Below are positions 13,101-22,131 of a stretch of 64,000 bases of DNA, piece after piece. The stretch lies in NCBI GenBank assembly GCA_963573305.1, contig OY754337.1:76955094-77019093 (forward strand), written 5' to 3'. Both the position numbers and the translations under genes were made by a program. Source of the stretch: Pyrrhosoma nymphula (lineage: Eukaryota > Arthropoda > Insecta > Odonata > Coenagrionidae). Position 1 is the first letter of the stretch, and every line of letters starts with the position of its first letter. The notes under the pieces are model-generated. The model was not told the DNA's origin, searched no databases, and saw only the letters and a program-made list of their open reading frames with translations.

Positions 13101-16100
13101 TGTCATAGAATGAATTCTGTTATAACATTTTCAGAGTGAAAGTCGTCATGCGTGTTGCCTAACTCCCATGAATGTTTGTGCGTTGTTTCTTGATGTACTA
13201 TGGACAAAAATTAATAGTTAACATTAACGTTGTCGGCAAAGTATATGCATTTGCAATATAAAATAAATTTATTCATCATTAGATGTCTGACTAAGGTTAA
13301 CGGGAAGGAAAGTTATACTGATATGCAGGTGGCCTAATTCTCTTAAGTTAAGGGGCAACATTCAGAAAATATTGAATAAATCATTAGTTATTTGGAATAA
13401 AAAATAAAGGAAAACATTTTCGGATTTGCATCCCTTTTATGCTTCTGAATTTGAAATAAAAAAATATGACTTTTTTTGACCGGTTTTGTAAAAAAAACCC
13501 GTCAGGGAAGCGGTTAAGTATGTAATACTTCTGCCTGTAGAAGTGACCTTGAAAAAATTTTGTCCCGACAATATTTTAGAATGAATGCAATGTAAGGTAA
13601 TGAGAGGAAAGGTGATGCTGTAAAATAAGGAATAGACCTAAAGATAGATTTAGTGACGCAAAACATTAAATAGAAGTTGAGAGTGGATAAACGTAATCCA
13701 TAGCTATAGTGCTGCTTGAAGTGAAGTTTCCAGCTATCAAGTTTATGATAAAAAAATGTGATTATGTATGTAGTCATTAACAGTAGCTCCTCACTAATCC
13801 AGATAATCTGGTCCCCCACATGATTGTGACCAGCCCCTGGCACATGGTTTGGTTGCCTTATAATAATGCCTTTGGTTATAATGAAAGGAAGTCAGTTGAC
13901 CCACAGTACATATTTATACGTGAGAGAGAGAGGGGTATGGAATACAGATGAGGAGGGAGCATTCTGTTGACTCAAAGAGTCATGCTTACTGTACCAGGTT
14001 TGAAGTTCCTTAGTCACCCAAATTCTTTCCGCTTTCTGTTTGGCGAATTTTGATGAAAGGGACGATGTCTTCATAGAGATGTTCACATAATGGGGAGTTA
14101 TTCACAGTCTGAGGCACCAGCTATTGAAGTAGATGTTGAGGCTAGCGGCTCTGAACTTCACTAATAAAAGTAGAAATAATTTGATCTTATGTGCCACACT
14201 CACACCAGAAATATAATCGTATGAAGTAGATCAAACTTTGTGGAATATTTCCAGTTTGAAAGAAGAACACAACCATAGAGCCATTCGTAATTGTACCATG
14301 TGACTCTTAAGTTACGCGATCAAAATTATCTCGAGTGGTTGAAGCACAGGTCTGCCTGTAGGTAGCTGGGCATACAGTAATATGGCTCTTGAGTTGATAT
14401 GCAGCTGACACACAGTGTTTGACTGACTGGCGTGTGCATAATAAGTTTGAAATCTTATGGTATTTGTCAAAGCTTCTGTTAAATTAGTTTCAATGCTCTC
14501 AACCATGGGAAATAGAATCAATTATTATTTTCAATAGCTGTAAAAATGTAAGTATTGTTTTGTCATGAGATGTTTCAAATTTTTAAATTTGCTTTTATGT
14601 ACTTATTGTAAAAACAATTTAATATATTTTCTTGGTGCAGGAATGTCATACTTAAACTGCTATATTTACTCAGAATGTCCTCCCACCTCATGAAATGTGA
14701 TTAAAGTCATTGGTGACTGAAGGTTCCCTAAAATAACTCCATAAATGTTCCTTTTGAAATATCCCTCAATATTCCACACTATGTACCCCTCACCTCAAAT
14801 AGTTTATATTAGCCAGGGTCTAGTTTACTTGGGGTGGCAAAGCAGCTGATGTCACTTTTGCTGTTTGATATTTTATTATTTTGCTGTTTCATTGTGTGAT
14901 GGTAGGTTGGAAGGATGCCTAGCATTGACAATAAAAAATGTACCTTGCTCTCAATGAAAGACAGTCTGGAGCCACAAGTTAAGAATCCAATTGATGAATA
15001 GCATACCACATTGAAATCACTCCCTACTCTATACCCTTACAGAGGAAAGATGCCACTGAAATTTCAGCCTACTCCAGAATTTTAAACTGAGCCCTCAAGT
15101 GTTGAAAGTCAGTGAATTAGGAGTTACGGCTCCATCAAGTACAAAATTCAGTGTAAGTTTGTCTCAGTTTTGAGGAAACTGGGAATAGCCACAGTAGTAA
15201 CCTTTACGGAGTCACCCCCAAGTGCACATAAGTGCGATATTCCACAGAGGAAAAATCGTTTGCCTTGACTGGGATTCGAACCCAGATCCCTCGATTTTGT
15301 GCCGAGTGCTTTAACCAGTTAAGCTACCGAGGTGTTCTTCTCCCCTGTGGATTATTCGGTGGCTTTATAGGAGAATGGTGGTCAGGACTGCTAGACATAT
15401 GATGTCATTAGCAGTCCAAAGCGTGCGCTTAGCGCCACAGTCCACGAGGATAAAGCCATACATTGAACTCGATGAGGTGTACGCTCTTTTGACCAATGTT
15501 GAGGAAACCGGGACTAGCCACGGTAGTAGCCTCAACTGAGTCACCCGCAAGTGCACATAAGTGCGATACTCCACAGAGGAAAAATCATTCGCCTTGACGG
15601 GGATTTGAACCCGGATCCCTCGATTTCGCACCAAGTGCTTTAACCACAGGGGAGAAGGACATCTTGGTAGCTTAACTGGTTAAAGCACTCAGTGCAAAAT
15701 CGAGGGATCCGGGTTCGAATCCCCGTCAAGGCGAATGATTTTTCCTCTGTGGAGTATCGCATGTAAGTTTGTCTATTTTTGGTTGTCTATTGTCATAGTC
15801 AGGGGGGAAAATTACAAAGGTTCTGGTAAGGCTAGGGAAGGCAGTGAAATAAAATTGGAAAATAGTGAAAATGACCACTGAAAATACCGTAGGAAAGTGA
15901 GTAGGAGTTATTATGCCGAGTTTGGCAAAGCTTGGCACATGTTTGGAAACTGTGTCAAATTAAATTCCATGTTGTAGGAAGTCTCATTTAGCTAAGTTTC
16001 ACAATACTTATTTTTAAACTTAATTTTAGGTAAATGTCCTATTTCAGCATGAAAACAGAAAATTTGTAATTTTATTTATTTCCACTTAAATATTAATGTT

Positions 16101-19100
16101 CAGCAACTTGAGTTAGACTTCAGTGAAATTCTCTCGGACTTCCCACCAGGCCAGGTTCTCCGTCTCCACCGATGTTTCGATAGAAGACTTGTCTTCCATC
16201 GCCCTCTGGATTGTTGATGCCACGTGTCGAAGCCCAAGAGAATTTCACTGGAATAATTCGCCGGGAGAGAATCAAATCCTACTTGAGTTAAATTTCCATC
16301 TCTTTAGTAAAGCTCTGTTCAAGCAATCCATATCAAAGAACTGTGCGTAAATTGTTACTCACTCTTGCTCTTTTATATTTTTTTTACCTGCCAGGCCATA
16401 CCTCTCTCTTGGTAATTTACGTGAGCAAGTGATCTATCCGGACACTGTGCAGGACATGAAGGAAAAGGGTCTGACGGACGAGGACCTGGAAGTGTACCTT
16501 GGCAAAGTGTCCCTGAATCACATTGTGGCACGAGAGGGCGGATGGGACGCAGAGGCCGATTGGAGAGATGTACTCTCCGGTGGAGAGAAGCAAAGGATGG
16601 GAATGGCTCGACTGTTTTATCATCGGTAATTGAAAAACATTTCTTACAATCTCCCAATCAATGAAGCAGGATTCACTCAGTGCATGTTTGTCTTCCTATT
16701 CTAATGTCTATTCATGAAAGAGAAGACCCCACCCAGTTGCAATGCCTGAGACTCCCTGCTCAGTGCTGGACAACTCCTGGCGGAGTGCGACAGATACCAC
16801 AGGTAGTGCACAGCTACCTAGGGAATCATTCTCAGAAAATGTTTACAAAAATTTAACCAATGGTGTTTCTGGGGCATGAATATTTGCAGTTTTATTGTCT
16901 CTCATGATTCCTCCCTAGGAATAACTTTTACTTAAATGATAGGGTTATCCTTCTCCTGAATCAGTGTCGTTTCTTCTGCACATGAATCACCTCCTCTTTT
17001 CTAATTCCCTGCCTTTGCTCCCCAGGCCACGATTTGCCTTACTGGATGAATGTACAAGTGCTGTTAGTATAGATGTGGAAAGTGCTATTTACCAGTCAGC
17101 CAAAGATGTCGGCATTACACTGTTGACCATTACTCACAGGCCTTCCCTTTGGTAAGTATTAACATATTTATTTTTACAGTAGATAGTGTGATGTAAATCA
17201 GTGTCCTGCAGCCCAGGCCCGATACCGATATCCGACCGAGCCCAACACTGTCCAAAGAGTGATAAGCCAAACTGAGCCCTACCCGACAGAACGCATGACC
17301 GATGGAGCCCAACCCGACTAGGCCCAGCAGCAGGTTAAGAAGGTGTTTTGGCCCAATTCAACTCGGGGCTAGTCGGGCCTGGGTATATGGGGATTTCCTG
17401 TCGAGGCCCATCAAGCGCAATAGCGCATGTGCGGAACGCGTGAGAGAAGAGAAATGGAAAGGAAATTGAAATGAACACCGGAACATGTAAATAGTGACAC
17501 TAAGTAGGTAGTTGACGGTGCTGCATTGAGAATGTGTAACGTCATGCTATACCCAAATAAAAAAATGATCGCGTTGATTTAGTTTAAAATCGAGGATTAT
17601 TTACTTCTTAATAGTCCTTCATTATGTTGATCGTTGTTTCGTTTATTTTAATTATCAATAATAATTTTATTGATGTTTTAAAAGATTTGCTGTTTTGTTA
17701 AAATGTTGAATTATTTATTTTTTGGAAAGGGTTGTTAAGATGTTGTTTAAAGAAAGAAAGAAGGAATTGTTGTGCAAGAGACTGCAGAGAGAGGATCGAT
17801 GAATTATTGTTCGTAATTAAAGAAGGGTCTGGAACTTGGGAGTGTAAATAATTAATTCAAAAAAAGGTCACAACATCTCAAGTGATAAGTTTCCATTACG
17901 AGGAGATCCTACTACCTTTAGAGCTTCAAAGCATACTGTAACAAAACACCTAATCCGAGGCCCGGAAATAGTTAGTATTTAATAATATGATAAATTAATA
18001 TATAAAATTAGAATTAAACAATTAAACCAAGGACCCGCAGATAAATAAATATTGAGGGAACCCGAAACTAAGGAATGGGAAAAATAAATATGAGGATTAT
18101 TGTAAAGGAAAGGGGTGACTGTTTGGTCCTCTTTCAGACTAGTTGTTAGCAAAATAACTGCCCGAAGGATTTGTGCAATGCAGAAATTGTACCACTATTT
18201 TGCAATATGACAGCAGAAAAATCGGCAACTCTAACTTGAAACGGCACGAACTTTATATTTAATTAGTATAAAGTAAATTAGCCATCTCGAATTTTTAACT
18301 TATCATTTGTGCAGGTTGAAAGCTTACTCTTTGGATAAGCCTTGAGGATGAATGTTGTTTACACTCTTTCTGTGCATAAAATGCTTACGCAAAAAGGGAT
18401 ATTCTTCGATGATTCCTTCCTTGAGTTCATGATCCCGACTAATTTCGACAGTTAAATCGGGCTAAAGCCCCTTCCTGCAAACACTGTCGGGCCTAGTTGA
18501 GCTTGACTTCAAGGACTCAGGCTGAGTCGGGCCTACACGTCGGGCATTCACCCTATCAGACTCACAATCAGTAGGGCCTCAGCACTGTCGGACACAGCCT
18601 TTATTGGGTCAGGCTCTCCTTCTCTATAGGGCTTGGGTTGCCGGACTCTGATGCAAATACATCAATGTTGCCACTAAATTGTCTCTATAAATCCTCTTGA
18701 TCTCAGTGCACTGATTAATTACTAAGAATCCACAAACTTACTCTCCTGGACATAACGTTTTTCTGTGCATTTGGCCATTCCTGCAATAACTTTTACAATA
18801 ATGAAAAAATACTGTATTTTAAAACTATTGTAATTTTCAGAAACATTTATTATTAATATTTTAAGTGACCAAGTGATTCTTCAATGCTTGAAGAAGTTTT
18901 ACCTAAGTCTTAATAAAAGTGATATTAATATTAAATTACTATGAGCATAGGTATCGCCGTGATGTAGGTCGAATTGTTACCTCCTTGTCACCCTATACAC
19001 TCTATTTCAGAAGGAGTTGAGAGTGATAATGAATCACACAGTACCTAATTTAGTTAAAAAATTATTTTTCACTGCGTCACATAACTTGAGCAAATCCTTT

Positions 19101-21763
19101 ACTTACAGGAGATTTCACACTCATAAGTTGCAGTTTGATGGTGAAGGAGGTTGGAACTTAGAGTCAATGAGTTTCACCCCTGAGAGTGATCGGCGGTCAA
19201 AAAATTTTAAGGTAAGCCATAAGTATTATGTGTACACCTTTCAGCCCTGATTTTTCTTTGTTGTCATGTCTGACCCTCGTCACTACTCCTAAAAGAAATG
19301 ATACTTGGTCATGAAGAATGGTGAATTTCGAAGTCTGTGACAAATTGTTATGACTGGTGAATTTTGTTTCAGACTGAGAATCTGATTACATTAATATTGG
19401 CTTGAACATTTCATTCATTTTGCCCATTAGTGAAAAATAATTTAAACTTTTCTATTTAAAAATATTTAGCTATGGTCCTAAATGCTTGCATAATATGTAT
19501 ATGTACCAGCCAAAATCCTCATGTTTTTCCCACAATTGTATTTATCTTTTTACACTTATTTCTGATACTTCATTATGTCGCGTTAATATTCTATCTCTAT
19601 TGTTTTTAGTATTATTTCTCTGATTTATATATTGCAGTGCTTGTCATATTGACTGTATTCATGTACTGACGAGGGGTTATATGGAGGGAGGGACTTTTAA
19701 AGTCTCAATCTCGCCCCAATAAAGACGTTTATCTATCTATCTATAATTGAACAACCCTGTACATTTTAGCATATATGTTTCATATCTGTCACTGTGTGTG
19801 CTTCTTTTCACTGTGCAATGGATGCATAATGTTCAGTTCAGGAGCCAGAACAACCTCCCTGCTCTAAATGTGTATGGGTATCTCCCATCAACCTGGGTAA
19901 TGTTCATAAAAAATCCCACTGTTGGCAAATCACTTTTTGTGTGAGAAACCAGATGTCAGATTTTGTGTTCCACAGCTACTGAATGTAAAAAATTCAATGA
20001 CATTATTTTCACTAGAATAATCGATGCATATGTACTGGTAAAACTGATACCTCTCTCTTCGATTGATAGCAGCTTTGAAAGAGATGAGTGTGATAAACGA
20101 AGTGAACTCTGTCATCTACGTATATTGAAATTGTGCCACTAAGCTGTAAATGCAGCCGTTGCTTTGCTTGCAAAAATATATTATCCCAAGTGGGGCGTGG
20201 AAAGCTGGGTTAAGAATTGCACCTGTACATTTTAATGTGTAGACAATGTTTAGTTATCGTGCTGATTTAGAAGTTCATTAAATTTGACTTCAGGCCAACT
20301 ACATATCAATTTTTATGTCTTTCTTTAAATGTAACCAGCAATGCAAATGGAAGAACATTTCTCTCTCCCAGAGTGAAAAATACATACATGCTATCAAACG
20401 TTTGTTGTATAACTTTCAATCAGCTTCTTCGTGGAGGTGAAAAAACTCCTAAGTTGTTGGAAAAGTTTTGTTTTTCATTGACAATAATCCAATGACCCAA
20501 GGGCAAATTTCTTCTTCTTCCTCCTTGATGGTTTTTATTGTTGATTCGTTTACACCACGTTGTTGTGAAAATGATACAGCTGAGCTTCCATCTTGAATTT
20601 TAATCTATGTGACTGGCTTATTCTAAAAGAGGAACACTTCTTTCTTCGATAGATTTTCCAACTCGTCTTTTTGGACTCAATTTGTGAGATAAAAGGGAAG
20701 CACTTTGCAACATACATGAGAAAATGTGTTAGCTCATGATACGCAATCAGTCACAGCTGAGGCAAGCCCTTTGCATTGCCCATCTCGTCTTGTGATAGGA
20801 AGTAGGGGAAGAAGTATTGGGATACTGGGGAAGTAGGGGAGTACTTAGGCACTTTGTATTTCTCAATTGAAAGCACTTCAAAACGTGATAATTCTCATTG
20901 TGCTTACCGATGTAATCAAGTGCTTAACTACCAGGATATATGTCGTTGATAACTGGTATAGCTTCCACTACCTCCGCCACCAACTTAGTGTCTGTTGTGT
21001 GTGTTTCTGGACCGAGAGTGGATGCTCCATGGAAATTCGTAGCAGAGTGATTGGCATATAAAATCCTGTGTTAGTTGCATCACCAAACATGCAGTGCAGC
21101 AACAAAATGTTGCATTATGAAGTGTACAGCCATAGAAAATCACATGGCACATCCCTGTTTGGCAGTGTGATGGAGCAGTTTGGCAGTTTGACACTGTGTG
21201 GTGCAGCAAATGTTTTCAATAGGAATCCGGCTTTAGTAACTGGAGGTAATTCCATTGACCCTAATCTTTGGTACATCAGGGTCAGCCTTAGGAATAACTC
21301 TATAATAGCGATGACATTCAAGGGTCAACTCTTGGGTAATGTAATAAACTGAATATGTTAATAGCTTACTGAAACTCTGTAGTGGAGTAAAATGAAAAGT
21401 TAATATTGGTGAATTATCATTCAATAGGTTTTGATATTTTAAGGAAAAAAATGTGGAAATAGTCACTAAAATTGTGGACCAAAAATAACCAAGTGGTTAA
21501 TAATCAAGTCAAAAATAAACAAGTGGTCAATCAAAAATAATCAACCCTCGTGGTTGAGAAACCTAGTACCCATGTACTCAAAACATAAGACTGCGGTTAG
21601 ACAAGGGTTGTGGTGGATAAAACTGCTGTTGATGAGGGAAACCTGTGATTGCAATTGGAGATCAAGGATTGTTTCATTTTTAACAATAAGTTACTCTCAA
21701 ATTGTTGAATATTTGCATTTTTTTTTATTTTTACAGGAAGGTCCGGTGGCTGCAGAATCGTGA
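936..21763 (+). CDS. Abcd1: Peroxisomal ABC half-transporter, ALD family (ABCD1/2-like), 3' eight exons
   Basis: ABCD1/2 proteins are half-transporters of the peroxisomal membrane that dimerise and import very-long-chain acyl-CoAs for beta-oxidation. Exons at 936-1122, 3842-3954, 6303-6504, 9956-10202, 16395-16625, 17026-17151, 19109-19211 and 21737-21763 join without a frame break (1236 nt including stop, 411 residues), all with GT-AG introns. Visible in order: end of the transmembrane domain (RLWYVMLEQFLMKYVWS), helix TSRNLLVNGADAVERLMSSYK, linker ELAGYTARV, Walker A [9 protein letters not shown], Q-loop YIPQRPY, signature LSGGEKQR, Walker B ALLDECTSAVS, H-loop ITHR, then LQFDGEGGW. Family members are roughly 700-750 residues, so the first ~330 residues lie upstream of the window. 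All ATPase motifs are intact. Introns are long (up to 6.2 kb) and carry many transposons. The gene is convergent with para. PMP70 (ABCD3) is less likely from linker and motif wording. Confidence 0.95.
1879..2573. mobile_element. MITE-like inverted repeat, possibly two nested copies
   Basis: TTTCACATGGACGCGGAT at 1879 is mirrored by the reverse complement ending at 2573. A third, diverged terminus (TTTCACATGAATGCAGAC) starts at 2111 in the same orientation as the left end. The unit could be one 695-bp element or a 463-bp element (2111-2573) beside a solo end. The interior is GC-rich compared with the surroundings and has no credible coding. No convincing target duplication was found. It lies in an Abcd1 intron. 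Confidence 0.5.
2574..3841. other. AT-rich intron sequence, nothing recognised
   Basis: This is the remainder of an Abcd1 intron. A short purine run lies near 2640-2690, and an imperfect tandem repeat of a TTCGCAAAT/CAGTTTCAAAA unit at about 3028-3080. I see no gene or clear element. Confidence 0.5.
3842..3954 (+). CDS. Abcd1: Abcd1 exon: linker helix after the membrane domain
   Basis: The acceptor ATGATCAG ends at 3841 and the donor GTATGT starts at 3955. With the carried-over G it reads G-D-D-R-G-E-L-G-V-S-E-R-T and then TSRNLLVNGADAVERLMSSYK, matching the family's RNLL...A.AIERIMSSYK helix. It ends in phase 0. Confidence 0.92.
4612..4735 (-). repeat. tRNA-derived SINE
   Basis: Read on the minus strand, a tRNA-like head carries an A-box-like TGGCGGCGGGG and a B-box-like GAGTTCAAGTCC about 35 bases apart, followed by a non-tRNA body. 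The stem pairing expected of a working tRNA is not evident, so I call a SINE. It lies in an Abcd1 intron and is a different family from the copies near 15.5 kb. Confidence 0.5.
4736..6302. other. AT-rich intron sequence with a small tandem duplication
   Basis: This is the rest of an Abcd1 intron. A GC-richer block at about 5590-5960 has no credible coding. Short repeated motifs such as GGCCAAAATTATTTT (about 4900-4935) and GGTAATTTTC (about 5520-5590) hint at old repeats, but no element boundaries could be fixed. Confidence 0.4.
5163..5232 (+). repeat. Perfect 35-bp tandem duplication
   Basis: Two identical 35-bp units lie head to tail at 5163-5197 and 5198-5232. Each begins ACTTTTTAAAAATTTATAAC and ends GGGTACGT. 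Perfect identity suggests a recent slippage or local duplication event. Confidence 0.9.
6303..6504 (+). CDS. Abcd1: Abcd1 exon: linker to the ATPase domain
   Basis: The acceptor CGTCTTTGCAG ends at 6302 and the donor GTTAGC starts at 6505. It reads E-V-V-E-L-A-G-Y-T-A-R-V-G-E-M, the conserved ELAGYTARV motif, then a charged, variable linker with K-K-S-R-S and ends L-I-K-G. One base carries over to the next exon. Confidence 0.92.
7286..7713. mobile_element. MITE with ~35-bp inverted ends
   Basis: Termini CACTACGTTTACCAAT (7286) and ATTGGTAAACGTAGTG (ending 7713) are inverted copies; similarity continues for about 35 bp with few mismatches. Subterminal DNA is full of AGATCGATCTGA-type motifs in both orientations and GGTAAAC motifs. 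The trinucleotide AAT flanks both ends (7283-7285, 7714-7716) and may be a 3-bp target duplication. No transposase is visible, and the superfamily is unclear. It lies in an Abcd1 intron. Confidence 0.7.
7770..8065. repeat. Degenerate block rich in TTTCGGGA and TCTCGA motifs
   Basis: Two sub-blocks are seen: repeated CCCGAA/TTCGGGAA motifs (7805-7900) and many TCTCGA/TCGAGA motifs in both orientations (7955-8065), with short hairpin potential. It looks like an old non-coding repeat; no boundaries or family can be assigned. Confidence 0.4.
8421..9381 (+). mobile_element. Internally deleted mariner element
   Basis: Inverted termini of about 27 bp (8421-8447 and 9355-9381) differ at one base in the first three (CGT versus CGA), then share GGGGGGACCCAAAAATAACC. 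TA dinucleotides flank both ends (8419-8420, 9382-9383), the mariner target duplication. At 961 bp it is shorter than the usual ~1.3 kb because the centre of the transposase gene is missing. It lies in an Abcd1 intron, same strand. Confidence 0.92.
8615..9308 (+). pseudogene. Broken mariner transposase (catalytic core deleted)
   Basis: The 5' part, starting M-A-D-I-R-E-Q-R, encodes the paired HTH region (KRTQVYEWYSRFKRG, then LGRPSTSRT between the two HTHs). The reading frame runs to a stop near 8987. A second part in another frame begins WRSEDWFFHHDNAPAHTA and continues to SPDLALCDCLLF and the C-terminus (stop at about 9306-9308), with an extra TAA at 9090-9092. The stretch between, which carries the first catalytic Asp of the DD34D triad, is absent. 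The protein cannot be active, but the ends could respond to a transposase made elsewhere. Confidence 0.88.
9395..9893 (+). pseudogene. LINE fragment: end of ORF1 and start of endonuclease
   Basis: One frame reads TRPRPIKAIFSHPSEVLTVL followed by R-N-K-K-K-F-V-G-R-G, like the ORF1 C-terminal domain of CR1/Jockey-type LINEs (RPI.VKF...R..VL.N.K.LKG). About 40 codons after its stop comes I-F-Y-Q-N-I-R-G-M-K-T-K-I, the start of an APE endonuclease, followed after frame breaks by TETWLSNYIYDEELVFNGYK. The copy is truncated at both ends, with stops and shifts. It ends about 60 bp before an Abcd1 exon. Confidence 0.7.
9956..10202 (+). CDS. Abcd1: Abcd1 exon: Walker A and Q-loop
   Basis: The acceptor TTTTTCCATTGCAG ends at 9955 and the donor GTAATC starts at 10203. 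It encodes VLENVPVVTPN, then [20 protein letters not shown] (Walker A) and S-M-F-Y-I-P-Q-R (start of Q-loop). The codon phase (two bases carried) fits the next exon at 16395. Confidence 0.96.
10375..10481. repeat. Palindromic subterminal repeats of the piggyBac element
   Basis: CCGAGTATACTCGG (10375-10388) and GCCCGAGTATACTCGGGC (10416-10433) are perfect palindromes sharing one core; a degraded third copy, GCCCGAATATTCTCGCC, lies at 10465-10481. Spacing is about 40-50 bp. Repeated palindromes next to a transposon end could be transposase-binding sites; that is inference. Confidence 0.75.
11036..11165. repeat. AT-rich minisatellite (TTTGTTACTATATATA-like unit)
   Basis: Imperfect tandem units around ATATATTTGTTACTATATAT recur about five times. 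The block lies inside the piggyBac-type element, between its left end and the transposase remnant. Confidence 0.7.
12062..13090 (+). pseudogene. Broken piggyBac-type transposase
   Basis: The start codon at 12062 opens an acidic N-terminus (MDFGEESVLTSSDSEVMDID) typical of PGBD-type proteins, soon followed by stops. From about 12745 a good match appears in shifting frames: TGYVWSTTIYTGKGTVLDKD, then M-T-S-K-V-I-M-T-L, and after a frameshift near 12945 YCLTMDNFYTSP, which contains a catalytic Asp of the DDD triad. Many stops and at least two frameshifts make it non-functional. Confidence 0.88.
13518..15160. other. Intron sequence, nothing recognised
   Basis: This is the Abcd1 intron between the piggyBac-type element and the SINE cluster. 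Only short random open frames are seen. No terminal repeats or protein motifs were found. Confidence 0.45.
15165..15345 (-). repeat. tRNA-derived SINE, copy A
   Basis: On the minus strand the A box (GGTAGCTTAACTGGTTAA, 15311-15328) and B box (GGGTTCGAATCCC, 15271-15283) of a tRNA-like head are followed by AGTCAAGGC and a body containing CTCTGTGG and GCACTTATGTGCACTT. The head is too diverged at its ends for a folding tRNA. Two more copies of the family follow. Confidence 0.75.
15480..15643 (-). repeat. tRNA-derived SINE, copy B (truncated in the A box)
   Basis: Same family and strand as copy A (B box at about 15600-15612; body 15480-15595 closely matches 15165-15265). It breaks off inside the A box, where it abuts copy C head to head. 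Confidence 0.75.
15644..15772 (+). repeat. tRNA-derived SINE, copy C
   Basis: Opposite orientation to copies A and B. The A box is at about 15667-15685 and the B box GGGTTCGAATCCC at 15711-15723; then GTCAAGGCGAATGATTTTTC and the start of the body. Copies B and C form an inverted pair that could fold into a hairpin in the Abcd1 pre-mRNA. Confidence 0.78.
16118..16255 (-). repeat. Probable Penelope-like 3'-end remnant with inverted ends
   Basis: CAGTGAAATTCTCTCGGACTTC (16120-16141) is inverted at about 16228-16249 as AAGCCCAAGAGAATTTCACTG. Between them the minus strand reads GACAAGTCTTCTATCGAAAC with ATCGGTGGAGACGG, a wording typical of the tail after the GIY-YIG domain of Penelope-like elements. 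That assignment rests on general resemblance only. Confidence 0.35.
16395..16625 (+). CDS. Abcd1: Abcd1 exon: Q-loop to ABC signature
   Basis: The acceptor TTTTTACCTGCCAG ends at 16394 and the donor GTAATT starts at 16626. It reads (R)PYLSLGNLREQVIYPD, a helical subdomain, then DVLSGGEKQRMGMARLFYHR containing the signature LSGGEKQR. Two bases carry to the next exon. Confidence 0.96.
17026..17151 (+). CDS. Abcd1: Abcd1 exon: Walker B and H-loop
   Basis: The acceptor TTGCTCCCCAG ends at 17025 and the donor GTAAGT starts at 17152. It encodes PRFALLDECTSAVSIDVE (Walker B, catalytic Glu) and T-I-T-H-R-P-S-L (H-loop His). Phase fits both neighbours. Confidence 0.96.
17199..18650. mobile_element. 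hAT-type element with GGCCCGA-rich ends
   Basis: Termini CAGTGTCCTGCAGCCCAGGC (17199) and the inverted GGGTTGCCGGACTCTG ending at 18650 follow the CAG...CTG pattern of many hAT elements. Flanks ATGTAAAT (17191-17198) and ATGCAAAT (18651-18658) match at 7 of 8 bases. Both ends hold many TCGGGCC/GGCCCGA motifs. The centre is AT-rich and shows no transposase I can recognise. It begins 47 bp after an Abcd1 donor site. Confidence 0.75.
19109..19211 (+). CDS. Abcd1: Abcd1 exon: end of the ATPase domain
   Basis: The acceptor CTTTACTTACAG ends at 19108 and the donor GTAAGC starts at 19212. It reads (W)RFHTHKLQFDGEGGWNLE, matching the family's HTHLLQFDGEGGW, then a Ser/Arg-rich tail ending K-N-F-K in phase 0. 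If not spliced here, the frame runs only 12 more codons to TGA at 19248-19250, an alternative terminal form. Confidence 0.92.
19640..19745 (+). repeat. 3' end of a LINE with (TCTA)n tail
   Basis: Sequence ending CGCCCCAATAAAGACGTTTA then repeats of TCTA. The same end occurs inverted at 33872-33940. A short 3' UTR plus simple tail is typical of 5'-truncated CR1/Jockey-type LINE copies. It lies in the last Abcd1 intron. Confidence 0.65.
21470..21548 (+). repeat. Short tandem array of CAAAAATAA(C)CAAGTGGT units
   Basis: The words CCAAAAATAACCAAGTGGT, TCAAAAATAAACAAGTGGT and TCAAAAATAATCAACCC occur in succession, with GGTTAATAATCAAG between the first two. It is a small degenerate minisatellite in the last Abcd1 intron. 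Confidence 0.6.
21737..21763 (+). CDS. Abcd1: Abcd1 terminal mini-exon (inferred)
   Basis: The acceptor TTTATTTTTACAG ends at 21736. It would add E-G-P-V-A-A-E-S and a TGA stop (21761-21763). The polypyrimidine tract is good and the phase (0) fits the previous donor, but eight residues give no homology support. Retention of the preceding intron (stop at 19250) or another downstream exon are alternatives. Confidence 0.5.
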   Translation, partial: EGPVAAES

Positions 21764-22125
21764 ATATATATCAACTTGCCATACATATTTAAGCAGTTCC
21801 TGTAAGCCCATAATTAGCTATGGAAAAGTTCTCTTGTCCACTGGGAGTGTTAAATATGGGCATTCTTGTGCATGGATATTTATAATTATACTATTGTATC
21901 TATTGAAACACCTCATGAAATGAGGTGTTCTGTTCAAAGCAACTGCTGTTGCCTTAGAATTACAAGTCCCCTATAGATATATTTTATGAAAATCATTGTC
22001 TCTAGCTTCAATCAGTAGAAGTGCACCACTAAGCTAAAGAATGCCATCAAGGAAAGATTTTTCCTAAAATAATTTTTCCCAAAAGGAATTGAATTCATCC
22101 AATCGACACACTAATGTCACAGTTT

Positions 22126-22131
22126 AATAAA
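22126..22131 (+). promoter_or_regulatory. Candidate poly(A) signal of Abcd1
   Basis: AATAAA lies 363 bp after the inferred stop codon. The region is AT-rich, so chance occurrence is quite possible. Confidence 0.25.

Larger units (their letters stand above)
10358..13513 (+). mobile_element. Decayed piggyBac-type DNA transposon
   Basis: TTAA target duplications at 10354-10357 and 13514-13517 flank 14-bp inverted termini CCGCTTCCCTGACG (10358-10371) and CGTCAGGGAAGCGG (13500-13513). A broken transposase of the PGBD type is present at 12062-13090. Near the left end are perfect palindromes around AGTATACT. The 3.16-kb element fills half of a 6.2-kb Abcd1 intron. Confidence 0.92.

Noticed and set aside
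15270..15730. Functional tRNA genes
   Set aside because: A and B boxes are good, but stems do not pair well and the shared body sequence shows they are SINE copies.
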